A DNA stretch of 64,000 nt from the NCBI GenBank assembly GCA_035048495.1, contig CM068545.1:36842225-36906224 (forward strand). The letters are read 5' to 3'. Numbering within the stretch: position 1 is the first letter of the stretch; every line of letters begins with the position of its first letter. This stretch comes from Euptelea pleiosperma (lineage: Eukaryota > Streptophyta > Magnoliopsida > Ranunculales > Eupteleaceae). The notes under the pieces are model-generated. The model did no database searches, was not told the origin of the DNA, and worked only from the letters and a program-made list of their open reading frames with translations. Both the position numbers and the translations under genes were made by a program. This document shows, piece by piece, positions 24,700-35,009 of the stretch.

Positions 24700-25850
24700 T
24701 TTTCCATACCCTAGCTTGAGAGAAAAGAGAGAGAACGAGAGAGTTGATTAATTTCTTTTATAAAGGTGAAAAGTGATTTTCGTCATTTTCAGAGTCTAAA
24801 ATATAAAAGATCAAAAAGCCCTAAATTAAGTCAAATATGAATAAAAATGGAATGAAGACCCATAGGTATCAAGTGGGCTACAAATTAGGTTATTTTTTAA
24901 CTTAAATTGTCTCTAAATTGGTCCAAAAAGCTCACCCAATAAACATAACAGAATTAAACAAAAATCAAGCATTATTACGAAAACTATAATTTAATTAATA
25001 ACTATATTAATTAATATATAATAAAAATTAAGGCATTACAACATATGATAAGTATACCTTGTGTTGTCAATTCTAGAACAACCTTGGGTATTTATGTAAT
25101 CTATATTGACTCTCTATCTTGGACTTGGAAAAGCGTGTCACGATGATTCGAATGGCGGCAGCCGGAACTGAAGAATCATAGACTTGGGAAAATCTCCATG
25201 AAGTCCACTTAGACACATTTGGAACCCCTAACATATCATAAGGATCCTCCATGGTGGGAAGCCCTAGATCTGACTATCTGTCAAATCGGGCAACCGATCA
25301 TAGTTAGATCGATCGACCGGTGGTATGACCGATCGACCGGTCCAGTAGAGCTTTCAATCGCGTGCGCGCATTTCCCTACCCCTCCTACTATAAATACCCC
25401 TCCCGCTACCCTTAAATCATTAGACCTTGTTATTCATTTAATTTCAATTTAATTTAATTTTTTTTGTTTCAATCACATTAAAAAATTACCCATTATAATA
25501 TATTTTTAGAAAAAAGTGAAGATCAAAACATGCCATAATCTTACATGCTAAAAAATAATTAAAATGCCCCTTTTAAGCATAAGCCATTGAATATTAGTTT
25601 ATTTGAGAGAGAGAGAGAGAGAGAGAGAGTTCAAATAAAATACAATTTTTTTCTTTGGTAGGAGAAAATTTTGCCTTATGCAATACTTGATGCAAAGGGC
25701 ATCACACAGATCAAAGCTGTCAATCAATACATACGGGGAGTTGGCCAAATTATGTAACCCTACCTCCCATCGTGTTGATGGACGACCCTTTATTTGCATG
25801 ATGCAAAATTTTCTCCTTCCGTAGTTTAAGCTAATCAACCTACTTTCCAT
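24700..25850. other. No gene seen
   Basis: AT-rich apart from 25280-25410, where GATCGACCGGT occurs twice (about 25310 and 25333) before a TATAAATA at about 25391. The promoter-like look is unsupported by any coding sequence downstream. Confidence 0.4.
25605..25629. repeat. (GA)n microsatellite
   Basis: About twelve GA dinucleotides. Confidence 0.9.
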
Positions 25851-25854
25851 GTAA

Positions 25855-26086
25855 GCCCTGCTTGGTTCGCTGCACTAGGATGCAAATGCACTCACTTGCC
25901 ACAATTTTGGAATGCACATGATTGGTTGCGGGCCTGCAAATGAGCTGGCGTGCAAGTGGTTGCCAAGCCCATGCAATGCAAGCAAGTGCAACACAAAAAC
26001 CATGGTAAGTGGGTGCAAATTGCCACTCATTGCATTTGCACTGGAGTGCAAAATGCATCTCAGTGCTGCAAACGAAGCAAGGCTGT
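25855..26086. mobile_element. MITE rich in TGCAAATGCA motifs
   Basis: Starts AGCCCTGCTTGGTTCG and ends CGAAGCAAGGCT, with inverted subterminal GCAAATGCACTC / ATTGCATTTGCACT motifs. The interior repeats TGCAA many times in both orientations. The left flank reads TAA and the right flank TAG, so a 3 bp Harbinger-like target duplication is possible but imperfect. Open frames over it on the minus strand are by-products. Confidence 0.6.
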
Positions 26087-26374
26087 AGTCTCCTTCTAGT
26101 GATATCAATAGTGGTAATAATGCAAACAAAACAAGTGGCGGTAAAAGTGATTTTAGAAAATATGCGAGTCCCATTAGTCTGACACACCTATAGTGACACA
26201 CATAATCACATACCCTTGTGGGGCCTACTCGGGGACAACTTAAGAGGCTAATTTTTGGTGAGGATGATCTCCTCACCATGGTGATCATATTCACAAGAAA
26301 ATGAGCTCGTCTTGACAGAACCACGAAAAAACTTGCTCTCCAGGGATTTTAAAGTTTGAAGGCTTACACCTTCA

Positions 26375-26650
26375 TGGTAGAAATTAGTGGCCCACATTAT
26401 CTGGCACACACTTTTTGGCCTACTGGCCCATGAATGATTGGCCTACCAATAGATGGACCTACACACCAAAAATAGCCTGATTGGTGATCTCTAGCCATTG
26501 AATTTAAGTATCCAACAACTAGAAATCACTCCATGAAAAATATTCGAATCCAACGGGATAGAGTTAACCAATCAAGCTGATTGTTTATGTATAGGTACAT
26601 CCAGTAATGGGCCAATCATTCATGACATAGTGGGCCTGAAATAGTTTAAC
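26375..26650. mobile_element. Palindromic MITE, related to family A (copy 5)
   Basis: Left: GGCCCATGAATGATTGGCC, AGATGGACCTACACACC and ATAGCCTGATTGGTGAT. Right: CAATCAAGCTGATTG, ATAGGTACATCCAGTAATGGGCCAATCATTCAT. The GGATGTTTGGCC segment is replaced by GAATGATTGGCC, so this is a subfamily. Confidence 0.6.
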
Positions 26651-26734
26651 AGGTGGTGCATTTTTTATGTGCTCCATGGGGACAAAATGCTCCACAAACT
26701 AAATACTTTCCCTTAGTGCTACCTAGAGAACTCT

Positions 26735-27009
26735 TTGGAACCCACTGATTGCGTGGATGTTAGGGCCACCTCTTGGTAGACCCATAAACTAAAAATCAGC
26801 TTGGATGTTAATTCATATTAGATATATTTAAGCACCCCAAAACTAGCTCAAATCCAACGGCCATATATAACTCTTTTAAAATACTTCAATCGTACGGACA
26901 CAAATCCAAAAGTAATCTGATTTTTGTTGTGTAGGTCCACCGAGAAGTGGAACAAACATCCATGCGGTCATGGTGCCAAAAGGATCTCCATGTGGCATTC
27001 TAGGAAGCC
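26735..27009. mobile_element. Palindromic MITE, family A (copy 6)
   Basis: Contains GACCCATAAACTAAAAATCAGCTTGGATG and the inverted TAATCTGATTTTTGTTG, TAGGTCCACCGAGAAGTGG, AACATCCATGCGGTCATGG and CCATGTGGCA. It abuts the copia insertion site. Confidence 0.6.
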
Positions 27010-27014
27010 ATCCC

Positions 27015-27702
27015 TGTTGGGCATCCCTCCTCTTTTGAGGTGGGACCGACTCCTTTTTTGTCCCCATTCAAAAGGGGTTTTTCTTTTTTGTCTTTTTCCT
27101 ATGCCTTTTAGAAGTTGAAAAGGCATTTTGTAAAAAGAAAAAGAGGGTGGTATAGTCCATGCTTTTGGAAGAGAAAAGAAAGTTTTTTCAAGAAAAGAAA
27201 AGGGAGAGTTCTTGAGAAGGAGAAAAAGGGGTTTTGAAGAGGAGAAAAAGTGCAACCATCTCTCCACCATCTCTCAAGATTCTTCTGGTGTTTGATGTCC
27301 GTTTTGTTCCGGATTAGTGAAGATCCACCCACAACTCCGAGGTTCATTATTTTCTTTTCTCCAAGGATTGTTTCTAGGGTTTTTTCAAACCCTAAGAGGT
27401 AAGGACTTTGTTTCCTTGTTATTGTTGAAATCTTCCATTTGTTTGGGTAAAGTACTTGATATCCAAGAGAGGCTATTGTCTCTTGATGATTAGCATCCCC
27501 TACTTGTTAGGGAAGTTGTAATCCCATTATTTTTATAGTGGAAGTTTGCCAGACTAGGTCCCGTGGTTTTACCCTTCTCATTGAAGGGGTTTTCCACGTA
27601 AAATTTTGGTGTCTTGTTTCTTTACTTTATTTCAACTTTGTATTGTGGTGTGTAGATTATTTGTTGTGGTTTGCACATAGGAGAAGGGGATTTTTCCCAA
27701 CA
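27015..27702 (+). repeat. 5' LTR of the Ty1-copia element
   Basis: 688 bp, running from TGTTGGGC to CCCAACA. It matches 31736-32413 along its whole length with about 33 substitutions and two small indels by my own alignment. The preceding bases ATCCC (27010-27014) are repeated after the 3' LTR. Confidence 0.95.
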
Positions 27703-27704
27703 AG

Positions 27705-27716
27705 TGGTATCAGAGC
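27705..27716 (+). promoter_or_regulatory. Primer binding site, initiator-Met tRNA
   Basis: TGGTATCAGAGC begins two bases after the 5' LTR. This is the standard plant copia sequence complementary to the 3' end of initiator methionine tRNA, from which minus-strand DNA synthesis is primed. Confidence 0.95.
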
Positions 27717-27759
27717 CTAAGGTTCGGGCTTGGGGGGTTTAATTAATCATGTGCAAATT

Positions 27760-30700
27760 ATGGAACCGAATACAAGTAGAATGGTGAACTTGAATGGGAA
27801 TAATTGGATGATTTGGAAAGCAAAGATGGAAGACTTGTTGTATTGCAAGGATTTTTCGGAACCCATTGAAAATGAAGGAAAGAAATCGAAAGAATTATCC
27901 GATGATGATTGGAAGAAGCTAGATTGGAAAGCTCTTGGATTTATCCGACAATAATTGGATGATAGCGTGTTTCATCACGTTTCTACAGAAACTTCGGCTT
28001 ACACATTTTGAAAAAAATTGGAAGGATTGTATGAGAGGAAGACTCATGGGAACAAAGCTTTCTTAATTAGGAAGCTTGTAAATTTGAAGTAAAAAGAAGG
28101 CACCTCAATTGCAGAACACTTGAATGAAGTGCAAAGCATCGTGAACCAGCTCTCCTCCATGAAGATGGTATTAGATGATGAGTTACAAGCCTTATTGCTA
28201 CTTAGTCATTGCCAGAAAGTTGGGAGACTTTAGTTGTGTCCCTAAGTAACTCTGTTCCAAATAGTGTTATGACAATGAACCTAGTAACAAGCAGTTTGTT
28301 GAATGAAGAAACAAGAAGGAAATCATCAGGTTCTTCTCAATCAGAGGCACTTGTCATAGAAAAATGGGGGAGAAGTAAAAGCAGAAAACCTCACAACTGT
28401 GAAAAGTCAAGAGGTAAGTCTAAAGCAAGAAATGATGTAAAATGCTATAACTGTGGTAAAATGGGTCACTACAAAAATGAATGCCGAAAACTCAAGAAAG
28501 ACAAAAAGAAAGAAAAAGATGATGAAAGGCAAGATAAGGAAGTTGCAGCTGTTGCTTCTGATGGGGATATCATATTGTTCTCCAACTGTGAAGATGTTTG
28601 TTTAAGTGCCACGTGTCAAGATTCAGATTGGGTGGTTGACATAGGGGCTTCTTATCATGCTACACCTCACAAAGAGTTCTATGGCTCCTACAAATCAGGT
28701 GACTTTGGCGTTGTAAGAATGAGAAACAACGGAGTTTCTAAAATCATAGGAATGGGCGATATAAGCATTGAGACTGATATTGGTTGCATATTAGTTCTTA
28801 AAGATGTAAGACATGTGCCAGATCTCCATTTTGAATCTAATTTCTACAAGAAAGTTAGATGAGGAAGGGTACAATAATCAATTTGGCAATGGGCAGTGGA
28901 AGTTTACCAAGGGGTCTCTTGTGGTAGCAAAAGGAAAGAAATGTTGTACATTGTACAAGACACATGCTAAATTATACAAAGGTGAGATGAATGTAGTTGA
29001 GAAAGAATCCTCTCCTGACTTATGGCATAGGCGACTTGGTCACATGAGCGAGAATGGACTTCAAATCCTCACCACAAGGCAAGTCTTGCCTAACATGAAA
29101 GGTACGCATTTAAATAGTTGCACTCATTGTTTAGTTGGTAAACAACATAGAGTATCATCTCATAGAAACTCTCCTAAAAGAAAATCCAATGTTTTAGAAC
29201 TTGTTTACTCTGATGTGTGTGGGCCTATGAAAGTTAGAACACTTGGTGGTACTTTGTATTTTGTACTTCTATAGATGATGCTCCTAGGAAAGTATGGGCA
29301 TATGCTTTGAAGACTAAAGATCAAGTGTTTGATGTATTCAAGTCTTTCCATAGCATGGTGGAAAGAGAAACAGGGAAGCCTTTGAAGTGTGTTCGCATAG
29401 ATAATGGGGGTGAGTATATTGGGCAGTTTGAAGACTATTGCAAGAGCCATGGTATTCGGCATGAGCAGACAGTTCTGAAAACTCCACAACACAATGGTGT
29501 AGCAGAAAGGATGAACCACACTATTGTAGAAAGAATCAGATGTATGTTCTCACATGCAAGATTGCCAAGAAGCTTCTGGGGGGAGGCAATGCGTACTGCA
29601 TGTCATTTGATAAATTTATCTCTTTCAGCGCCTTGGAATGGAGAAGTAGCTGAAAGGGTGCGGATAGGAAAAGATGTTCACTATGAACACCTAAGGGTGT
29701 TTGGTTGCAAGGCGTTAATTTGTGCATATACCAAAAGATGAGAGGTCGAAGCTTGATGACAAAGCCAAGCAATGCATTTTCTTGGGTTATGCAGATGATA
29801 AGTTTGGATACAAGTTATGGGATCTAGTTGACAAGAAGGTTGTTAGAAGCAAGGATGTCGTCTTCTTTGAAGATCAAACCATTGAAGATTTTGAGAAGAT
29901 TGAGAAACTTGAGTCTCATGTTGATGATCTCATTGACTTGAATCCAGTTGTTCCTCCCAGGGTACATAATGACGATGAAAGAGATGCAGGCCACGAAGAA
30001 GAAACTCATGATAATGTTCATAGTGATGATATTGAGCAAGAGGTGCATCCCCCTCAAGAACCACCAACAGAGTTGAGAAGAACTACTAGAGTACGCCAGC
30101 CATCTAAGAGATTTTCACCTCATGAATATGTCATGCTTACAGATGGGGGTAAGCCTTTGAAGAAGCTTTAGATGATGATCATAAAAAGGAATGGTTGAAA
30201 ACTATGCAAGAGGAAATGGATTCCTTGCATAAGAACAACATATATGACTTGGTGGAGAAACCCAAGGAAGAGAAGGTTCTTAAAAATAGGTGGATTTTTA
30301 AGATAAAAACAGAAGAAAAGAACTCACAACCAAGGTACAAGACGCGATTAGTTGTGAAGGGTTTTGAGCAAAAGAAAGATATTGATTTTGATGAAATTTT
30401 CTCACCTGTGGTGAAGAGGTCCTCTATACGTGTTGTGTTGGGATTGGCTACAAGCATGAACCTAGAGATTGAGCAACTAGATGTCAAAACAGCTTTCCTA
30501 CATGGTAATTTAGAAGAAGATGTATACATGGAGCAACCATAAGGTTTTGAAGTCAAAGGCAAGGAACACTTGGTTTGCAAGTTAATAAAGCCTATACGGG
30601 CTAAAACAAGCCCCAAGGCAATGGTACAAAAATTTTGAGTCCTTTATGATGGCCATGGGTACAAGAGAACAGCTTCAGACCATTGTGTGTTTGTTCAAAA

Positions 30701-31715
30701 ATTTTTTGATGGTGACTTTATTGTTCTTTTGCTATATGTCGATGATATGTTGATTGTTGGAAAGGACAAAAATAAAATTGTCAAGTTGAACAAGGAACTG
30801 AGCAAGTCATTTGCTATGAAGGATTTGGGTCCAGCCTAACAAATTCTTGACATGCATATATATCTCTCGTGATAGGATAGTTAAAAAGTTGTGGCTATCA
30901 CAAGAAATGTACATTGAGAAAGTGCTTCAAAGGTTCAGTATGAATAATGTGAAACAAGTTAGTTGTCCACTTGCCAGTCACTTTAAGTTGAGTCATGATC
31001 AATGTCCTTCAAGTGAAAGTGAAAAGGAAGAAATGGAGAAGATTCCCTATGCTTCAGCCGTATGAAGTTTGATGTATGTCATGGTGTGCACGAGACCTAA
31101 CATTGCATATGCAGTTGGTGTTGTTAGCAGATTTCTTGCCAATCCTGACAAAGAGCATTGGGCAACAGTAAAATGGATTCTAAGGTACCTCAGAAGTTCA
31201 TCTAAAACTTGCTTATGCTTTGGAGGTGGTAAGGCCATCTTAGTAGGCTACATAGATGCAAACATGGCGGGAGATGTAAACTCCAAGAAGTCCACTCGGG
31301 GTATCTATTTACTTTTGCAGGGGGAGCAGTGTCATGGCAATCTAAATTGTAGAAGTGTGTGGCTCTATCCACTACAGAGGCAGAGTATATTGCAGTAACA
31401 GTGTGTTGCAAGGAAATGTTATGGATGAAGAGGTTCTTTCAAGAACATGGCTTGGAACAAGACAAATTTGTCATTTATTGTGATAGTCAAAGTGCCATCC
31501 ATCTTAGTATATCTAAGTTTTCATTCCAAGTCCAAGCACAAGCACATCAACATGAGGTATCACTGGATTCGGGATGTTCTTGAAGAGAAAGTGTTGCAAC
31601 TTGAAAAGATCTATACCGATAAGAATGGCTCGGATATGATGACAAAGGCATTACCCAAATATAAACATGAAGCTTGTTGTAACATAACAGGTTTGGGTAT
31701 GGTGGATCCCTCCTC
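27760..31715 (+). pseudogene. Ty1-copia gag-pol polyprotein, broken
   Basis: Gag begins at the ATG at 27760 (MEPNTSRMVNLNGNNW) and hits TAA at 27952. Further stops and a frameshift follow before 28209. A CCHC zinc knuckle (CYNCGKMGHYKNEC) is at 28443-28484. The protease active site reads D-I-G-A (28638-28649) where copia proteins have D-S-G-A. The integrase zinc finger (WHRRLGH then CTHC), first catalytic Asp (DVCGPM, about 29212) and the D..E part (DNGGEY, about 29399) are visible, separated by a stop and frameshift at 29272-29310. RT keeps YVDD (30735-30746) but has stops at 30541 and 30838. RNase H has IDANMAGD in place of the usual D-A-D-x-AGD, and later a broken tail. It would have made virus-like particles and cDNA in the cytoplasm. 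It cannot make a full product now and could move only if helped in trans. Confidence 0.92.
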
Positions 31716-31719
31716 TTGA

Positions 31720-31734
31720 GTCGGGAGGAGGAGA
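31720..31734 (+). promoter_or_regulatory. Polypurine tract
   Basis: GTCGGGAGGAGGAGA just upstream of the 3' LTR. It is the expected plus-strand primer site of an LTR retrotransposon. Confidence 0.8.
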
Positions 31735-31735
31735 T

Positions 31736-32413
31736 TGTTGGGCATCCCTCCTCTTTTGAGGTGGGACCCACTCCTTTTTTGTCCCCATTCAAAAGGGGTT
31801 CTTCTTTTTTGTCTTTTTCCTATGACTTTTAGAAGTTGAAAAGGTATTTTGTAAAAGGAAATAGAGGGTGGTACGGTGCATGCTTTTGGAAGAAAAAAGA
31901 AAGTTTTTTCAAGAAAAGAAAATGGAGAGTTCTTGAGAAGGAGAAAAAGGGGTTTTGAAGATGAGAGAAAGTGCAACCATCTCTCAAGATTTTTTGGGTG
32001 TTTGATGTCCATTTTGTTTCGGATTAGTGAAGATCCACCCACAACTCCAAGGTTCATTGTTTTCCTTTCTCAAAGGATTGTTTCTAGGGTTTTTTCAAAC
32101 CCTAAGAGGTAAGGACTTTGTCTCCTTGTTATTGTTGAAATCTACCATTTGTTTGGGTAAAGTACTTGATATCCAAGAGAAGTTATTGTCTCTTGATGAT
32201 TAGCATCCCCTACTTGTTAGGGAAGTTATAATCCCATTATTTTTATAGTGGAAGTTTGCCGGACTAGGTCCCGTGGTTTTTACCCTTCTCATTGAAGGGG
32301 TTTTCCACGTAAAACTTTGGTGTCTTGTTTCTTTACTTTATTTCGACTTGGTATTGTGGCGTGTAGATTATTTGTTGTGGTTTGCACATAGGATAAGGGG
32401 ATTTTTCCCAACA
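31736..32413 (+). repeat. 3' LTR of the Ty1-copia element
   Basis: 678 bp, TGTTGGGC to CCCAACA. It lacks an 11 bp CTCCACCATCT-like duplication present in the 5' LTR (near 27262) and has one extra T in the GGTTTTTACCC stretch. Target duplication ATCCC follows at 32414-32418. Confidence 0.95.
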
Positions 32414-32645
32414 ATCCCTAAGTGCACCTATATACTAAAATCCAATCCTATTAGTAATTTCTATCTGTTGGATTATAGTCTTTTTCATGGTTTATTTTTA
32501 ATCCAAAGGTTATATAAATCACTAATCAGGCTGATTTTTGTTTTGTAAGTCTACCTAGGATGGGCGAAACATCCATACGGTCAATCGCCTCTAATAGTGT
32601 GCCAGGTGGCTCACACTTTGGTCCATCATCAAAGTTGTGCTCTGT
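32414..32645. mobile_element. Palindromic MITE, family A (copy 7, cut by the copia insertion)
   Basis: Begins at the duplicated ATCCC, then TAAGTGCACCTATATACTAAAATCC, a centre, and the right half TAAATCACTAATCAGGCTGAT, AAACATCCATACGGTCAA and GTGTGCCAGGTGGCTC. The G-box is degraded to CAGGTG. Confidence 0.7.
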
Positions 32646-32654
32646 AATAATAGT

Positions 32655-33003
32655 GAGGATCACGATGTAACAAGCTGTAGCTCATGCTTTTAGCGTAATC
32701 TAGAGCTATTTTTGTTACTCACCGCTCCCATTTTGGCCCACTAACTGCATGGATGTTTATCCCATCCCTTGGTGGATATACACACAAAAAATCACAATGA
32801 TTGGTAAACTCTAGCCATTATATTTTAGTACTTTTTAAGGCATGATTCTAGCCATTGGATTCAACCATTTTTTGTATAAATGTCTACCAAGGGGTGGGCT
32901 AAAACATCCACACGGTCACTGGACCCAGATGGCAGCGGCGAGTGACAAAAATGGTGCTAGCTTACACCAAAAGCATGAGCTACAGTTTGTTAACATGTGA
33001 AAT
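32655..33003. mobile_element. Palindromic MITE, subfamily B (copy 1)
   Basis: Inverted arms: ACAAGCTGTAGCTCATGCTTTTAG...TTTTTGTTACTCACCGCT on the left, and AGCGGCGAGTGACAAAAATGG...CCAAAAGCATGAGCTACAG on the right. Inside are GGATGTTTATCCCATCCCTTGGTGG and ACCAAGGGGTGGGCTAAAACATCC. The core resembles family A but the outer arms differ. A second subfamily B core is at 52340-52590. Confidence 0.75.
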
Positions 33004-33089
33004 GTCTATTGTGTCTTCCCATATTAAATTTATACCTAAATGGTTAAAACGCATAAGATAAAACATCCGAGGCCCTCTTTGGAAAGTCG

Positions 33090-33895
33090 TCCAAACAGGT
33101 CTCTTGTTAGCAATCATCCATTTAATTTGCGAATTTTACGTTTTTTTCAAGAAAAGTTTTATTCGTCCGAATATTGGAATAATTCGAAAAAAATTCAGAT
33201 TTTTACAAGCCCAAACGAATTGAACACGTTTTTACGATTTTAAAAAAAAAAAAAAAAACGACGAACCAGACCAGTTGTTTATTCCCAAAAAAATAACGTT
33301 TCAGGTGTGTTGTCTTTCTCTGTCCCTCAGTCACTCTACCACTTAAGTAGATCTTAAGCCATCACACCTCCTAAGTACAATGGAGGGCGTTAACCTAAGC
33401 CATGGGCCTTTTTGATCACCCATTGACCCCCGTGAAGGTACGTATATTTTTCCCCTTATCTTCTAGTCCTATTTATACAACTCATACTCACTTAACTATC
33501 ACTTATTTCTCCGATGTGGAATTAAAGTAGAAAAAATAAAAATTGCCTGAACCACATGTCCCTATGTTTTATTTAACTAAAGATAAAAAATAATTAGAAC
33601 AAAATGTTCTTATTGGTTGATTCAACTCAAGTAGTATATTGACTCCTCTTCAACAAGTACCGAATTTTTGGTAACTATATTACATTGGACTATGGTAACT
33701 ATATTATTAAAGATATTGACTCCCTTTTAAAATATACCGAATTTTTTGTTTCCGGATTTTTAAATTGAGACGTTTAAAACACGTATAAGCCGTATGCCGC
33801 ATATTTGCCGTTTAGTGAATTTTTGACCGAATTTTTGAAACCTAAAATTGAATTTTTACCATATCGAATTTTTGCCGTATTCCAAATTGCTAACA
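33090..33895. other. Possible inverted-repeat element, worn
   Basis: CTCTTGTTAGCAAT near 33100 is matched in reverse complement by ATTGCTAACAAGAG near 33885. The subterminal parts are rich in GAATTTT / TTCGAA motifs. A related stretch, starting AGTTAGCAATTCGG, is at 44100-44445. A poly-A tract at 33242-33258 lies inside. No coding content. Confidence 0.4.
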
Positions 33896-34118
33896 AGAGT
33901 AGTCCAATGTGAATTTATGGAAGAACTGGTTTTGATGTAACGATTGAAAAACCTGAGTTCAAAAATTGGGCCTCATGTGTTTCCAAGCACATGCCAAAGG
34001 CCCAGAAGATTTGGACTGACATTTTCTGGCCCACATCTTTTCGCGTTCGCAAGCTGGCCCGTGTAGATGTGTAACGTGTTCGTGTCCAACGTCCCACCAA
34101 ATAAAAAGTTTTGTATTA

Positions 34119-34499
34119 AGGCTCGGGCTCCGTTGACAGCCCTAAAATGACAGGCTCAGGTTACAGGACACAATATGAGCCACGTGGCATAGTATTAGAG
34201 GACTCTGACCGTATGGATGTTTGGCCAATCCCTAGGAGGACCTAAAAACCAAAACTCAGCCTGATTAGTGATTTCTAGGCGTTGGATTGGACTTATCATC
34301 TTGGGTTGATCTCAACTGTTGGAAGTTGAGTAGTATTTGAGGTATAACGATCCAACGCCTAGAAATGTTTGTAGGTCCACCTAGGGATTGGCCAAACATC
34401 CATACGATCATAGTCCTCTAAGCGTATGCCACGGCCCATATTGTGTCCTGTAACCGGAGCCTGTCATTTTAGGGCTGTAACTGGAGCCCGACGACCCTT
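34119..34499. mobile_element. Palindromic MITE, family A (copy 8), with extended termini
   Basis: The arms extend outward through AGCCCTAAAATGACAGGCTC...TTACAGGACACAATATGAGCCACGTGG on the left and the reverse on the right (CCCATATTGTGTCCTGTAACCGGAGCCTGTCATTTTAGGGC). Inside are ACCGTATGGATGTTTGGCCAATCCCTAGG and its inverse. A G-box core is at 34181-34186. The element is nearly a perfect hairpin. Confidence 0.8.
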
Positions 34500-34531
34500 T
34501 GTTTCATGCTTTCTTTTCACACTTTTTTTGA

Positions 34532-34920
34532 TAGAGTAAACTGGGCTGACCGTCTACGGTCGGTGAAGCTTATATGAGCCACGTGGCACATTTTTAGAGG
34601 ACGCTGACCGTATGGATGTTTGGCCAATCCCTATGTAGACCTACAAACCAAAAAATCAGCCTGATTGCTGATTTCAAGCCTTTCAATCTTGTATCCCAAA
34701 TAAAGGTCAATAATGCTCAAATTCCCTAGGTTAAATCAACCCGTGAAAATGACTCCAATCCAACGCTTAGAAATCACTAATCAGGTTGATTTGGTTTGTA
34801 GGTCGACCTAGAATTGGCCGAACATCTATACGGTAAGTGTGCTCTAAAAATGTGACACGTGGCTCATAATGTGGGCAGTCAGTGTCAGTGACCGTCGCCG
34901 GTTAACCAAGTTTTACTCTA
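34532..34920. mobile_element. Palindromic MITE, family A (copy 9), upstream of the DCD gene promoter
   Basis: Terminates in TAGAGTAAA / TTTTACTCTA. The arms carry GACCGTC and then ATATGAGCCACGTGGCACA on the left and TGACACGTGGCTCATAATG on the right, with the GGATGTTTGGCCAATCCCTA core between. G-box cores are at 34580-34585 and 34856-34861. The right end lies about 60 bp before the TATA box at 34981, so the element occupies the proximal promoter of the next gene. Confidence 0.8.
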
Positions 34921-34980
34921 ATTTGGCATAAGGAGATATCCACTAGTCTACGTAATCGCCAATTCGCCACCCGAATTCTC

Positions 34981-34987
34981 TATAAAA
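34981..34987 (+). promoter_or_regulatory. Probable TATA box of the DCD-domain gene
   Basis: TATAAAA in a C/T-rich setting (TTCTCTATAAAACCCC), followed by pyrimidine-rich leader-like sequence with a duplicated TCCATTTCTCTT. Transcription would begin near 35010-35020. It is the last good TATA before the transcribed-looking T-rich region and is not backed by transcript data. Confidence 0.55.
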
Positions 34988-35009
34988 CCCCAGAAAAATA
35001 TCCATTTCT

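Larger units (their letters stand above)
27015..32413 (+). mobile_element. Ty1-copia retrotransposon, structurally complete, coding-dead
   Basis: Two LTRs (27015-27702, 31736-32413) flank gag, protease, integrase, reverse transcriptase and RNase H, in the integrase-before-RT order that defines Ty1-copia. A primer binding site and polypurine tract are in place, and a 5 bp target duplication, ATCCC, is at 27010-27014 and 32414-32418. The right-hand flank continues as a family A MITE sequence (ATCCCTAAGTGCACC), so the target was itself a MITE. Many stops and frameshifts prevent a full polyprotein. The sequence style is Tnt1-like (Tork-type), but I do not assign a lineage firmly. Confidence 0.95.

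Noticed and set aside
25280..25420. GATCGACCGGT repeats and TATAAATA as a promoter
   Set aside because: No coding sequence or splice pattern follows.
25840..26324. Minus-strand frames of 115 and 149 codons
   Set aside because: They run across the TGCAAATGCA-rich MITE and beyond; the apparent Cys/His content comes from the repeated TGCA motif.
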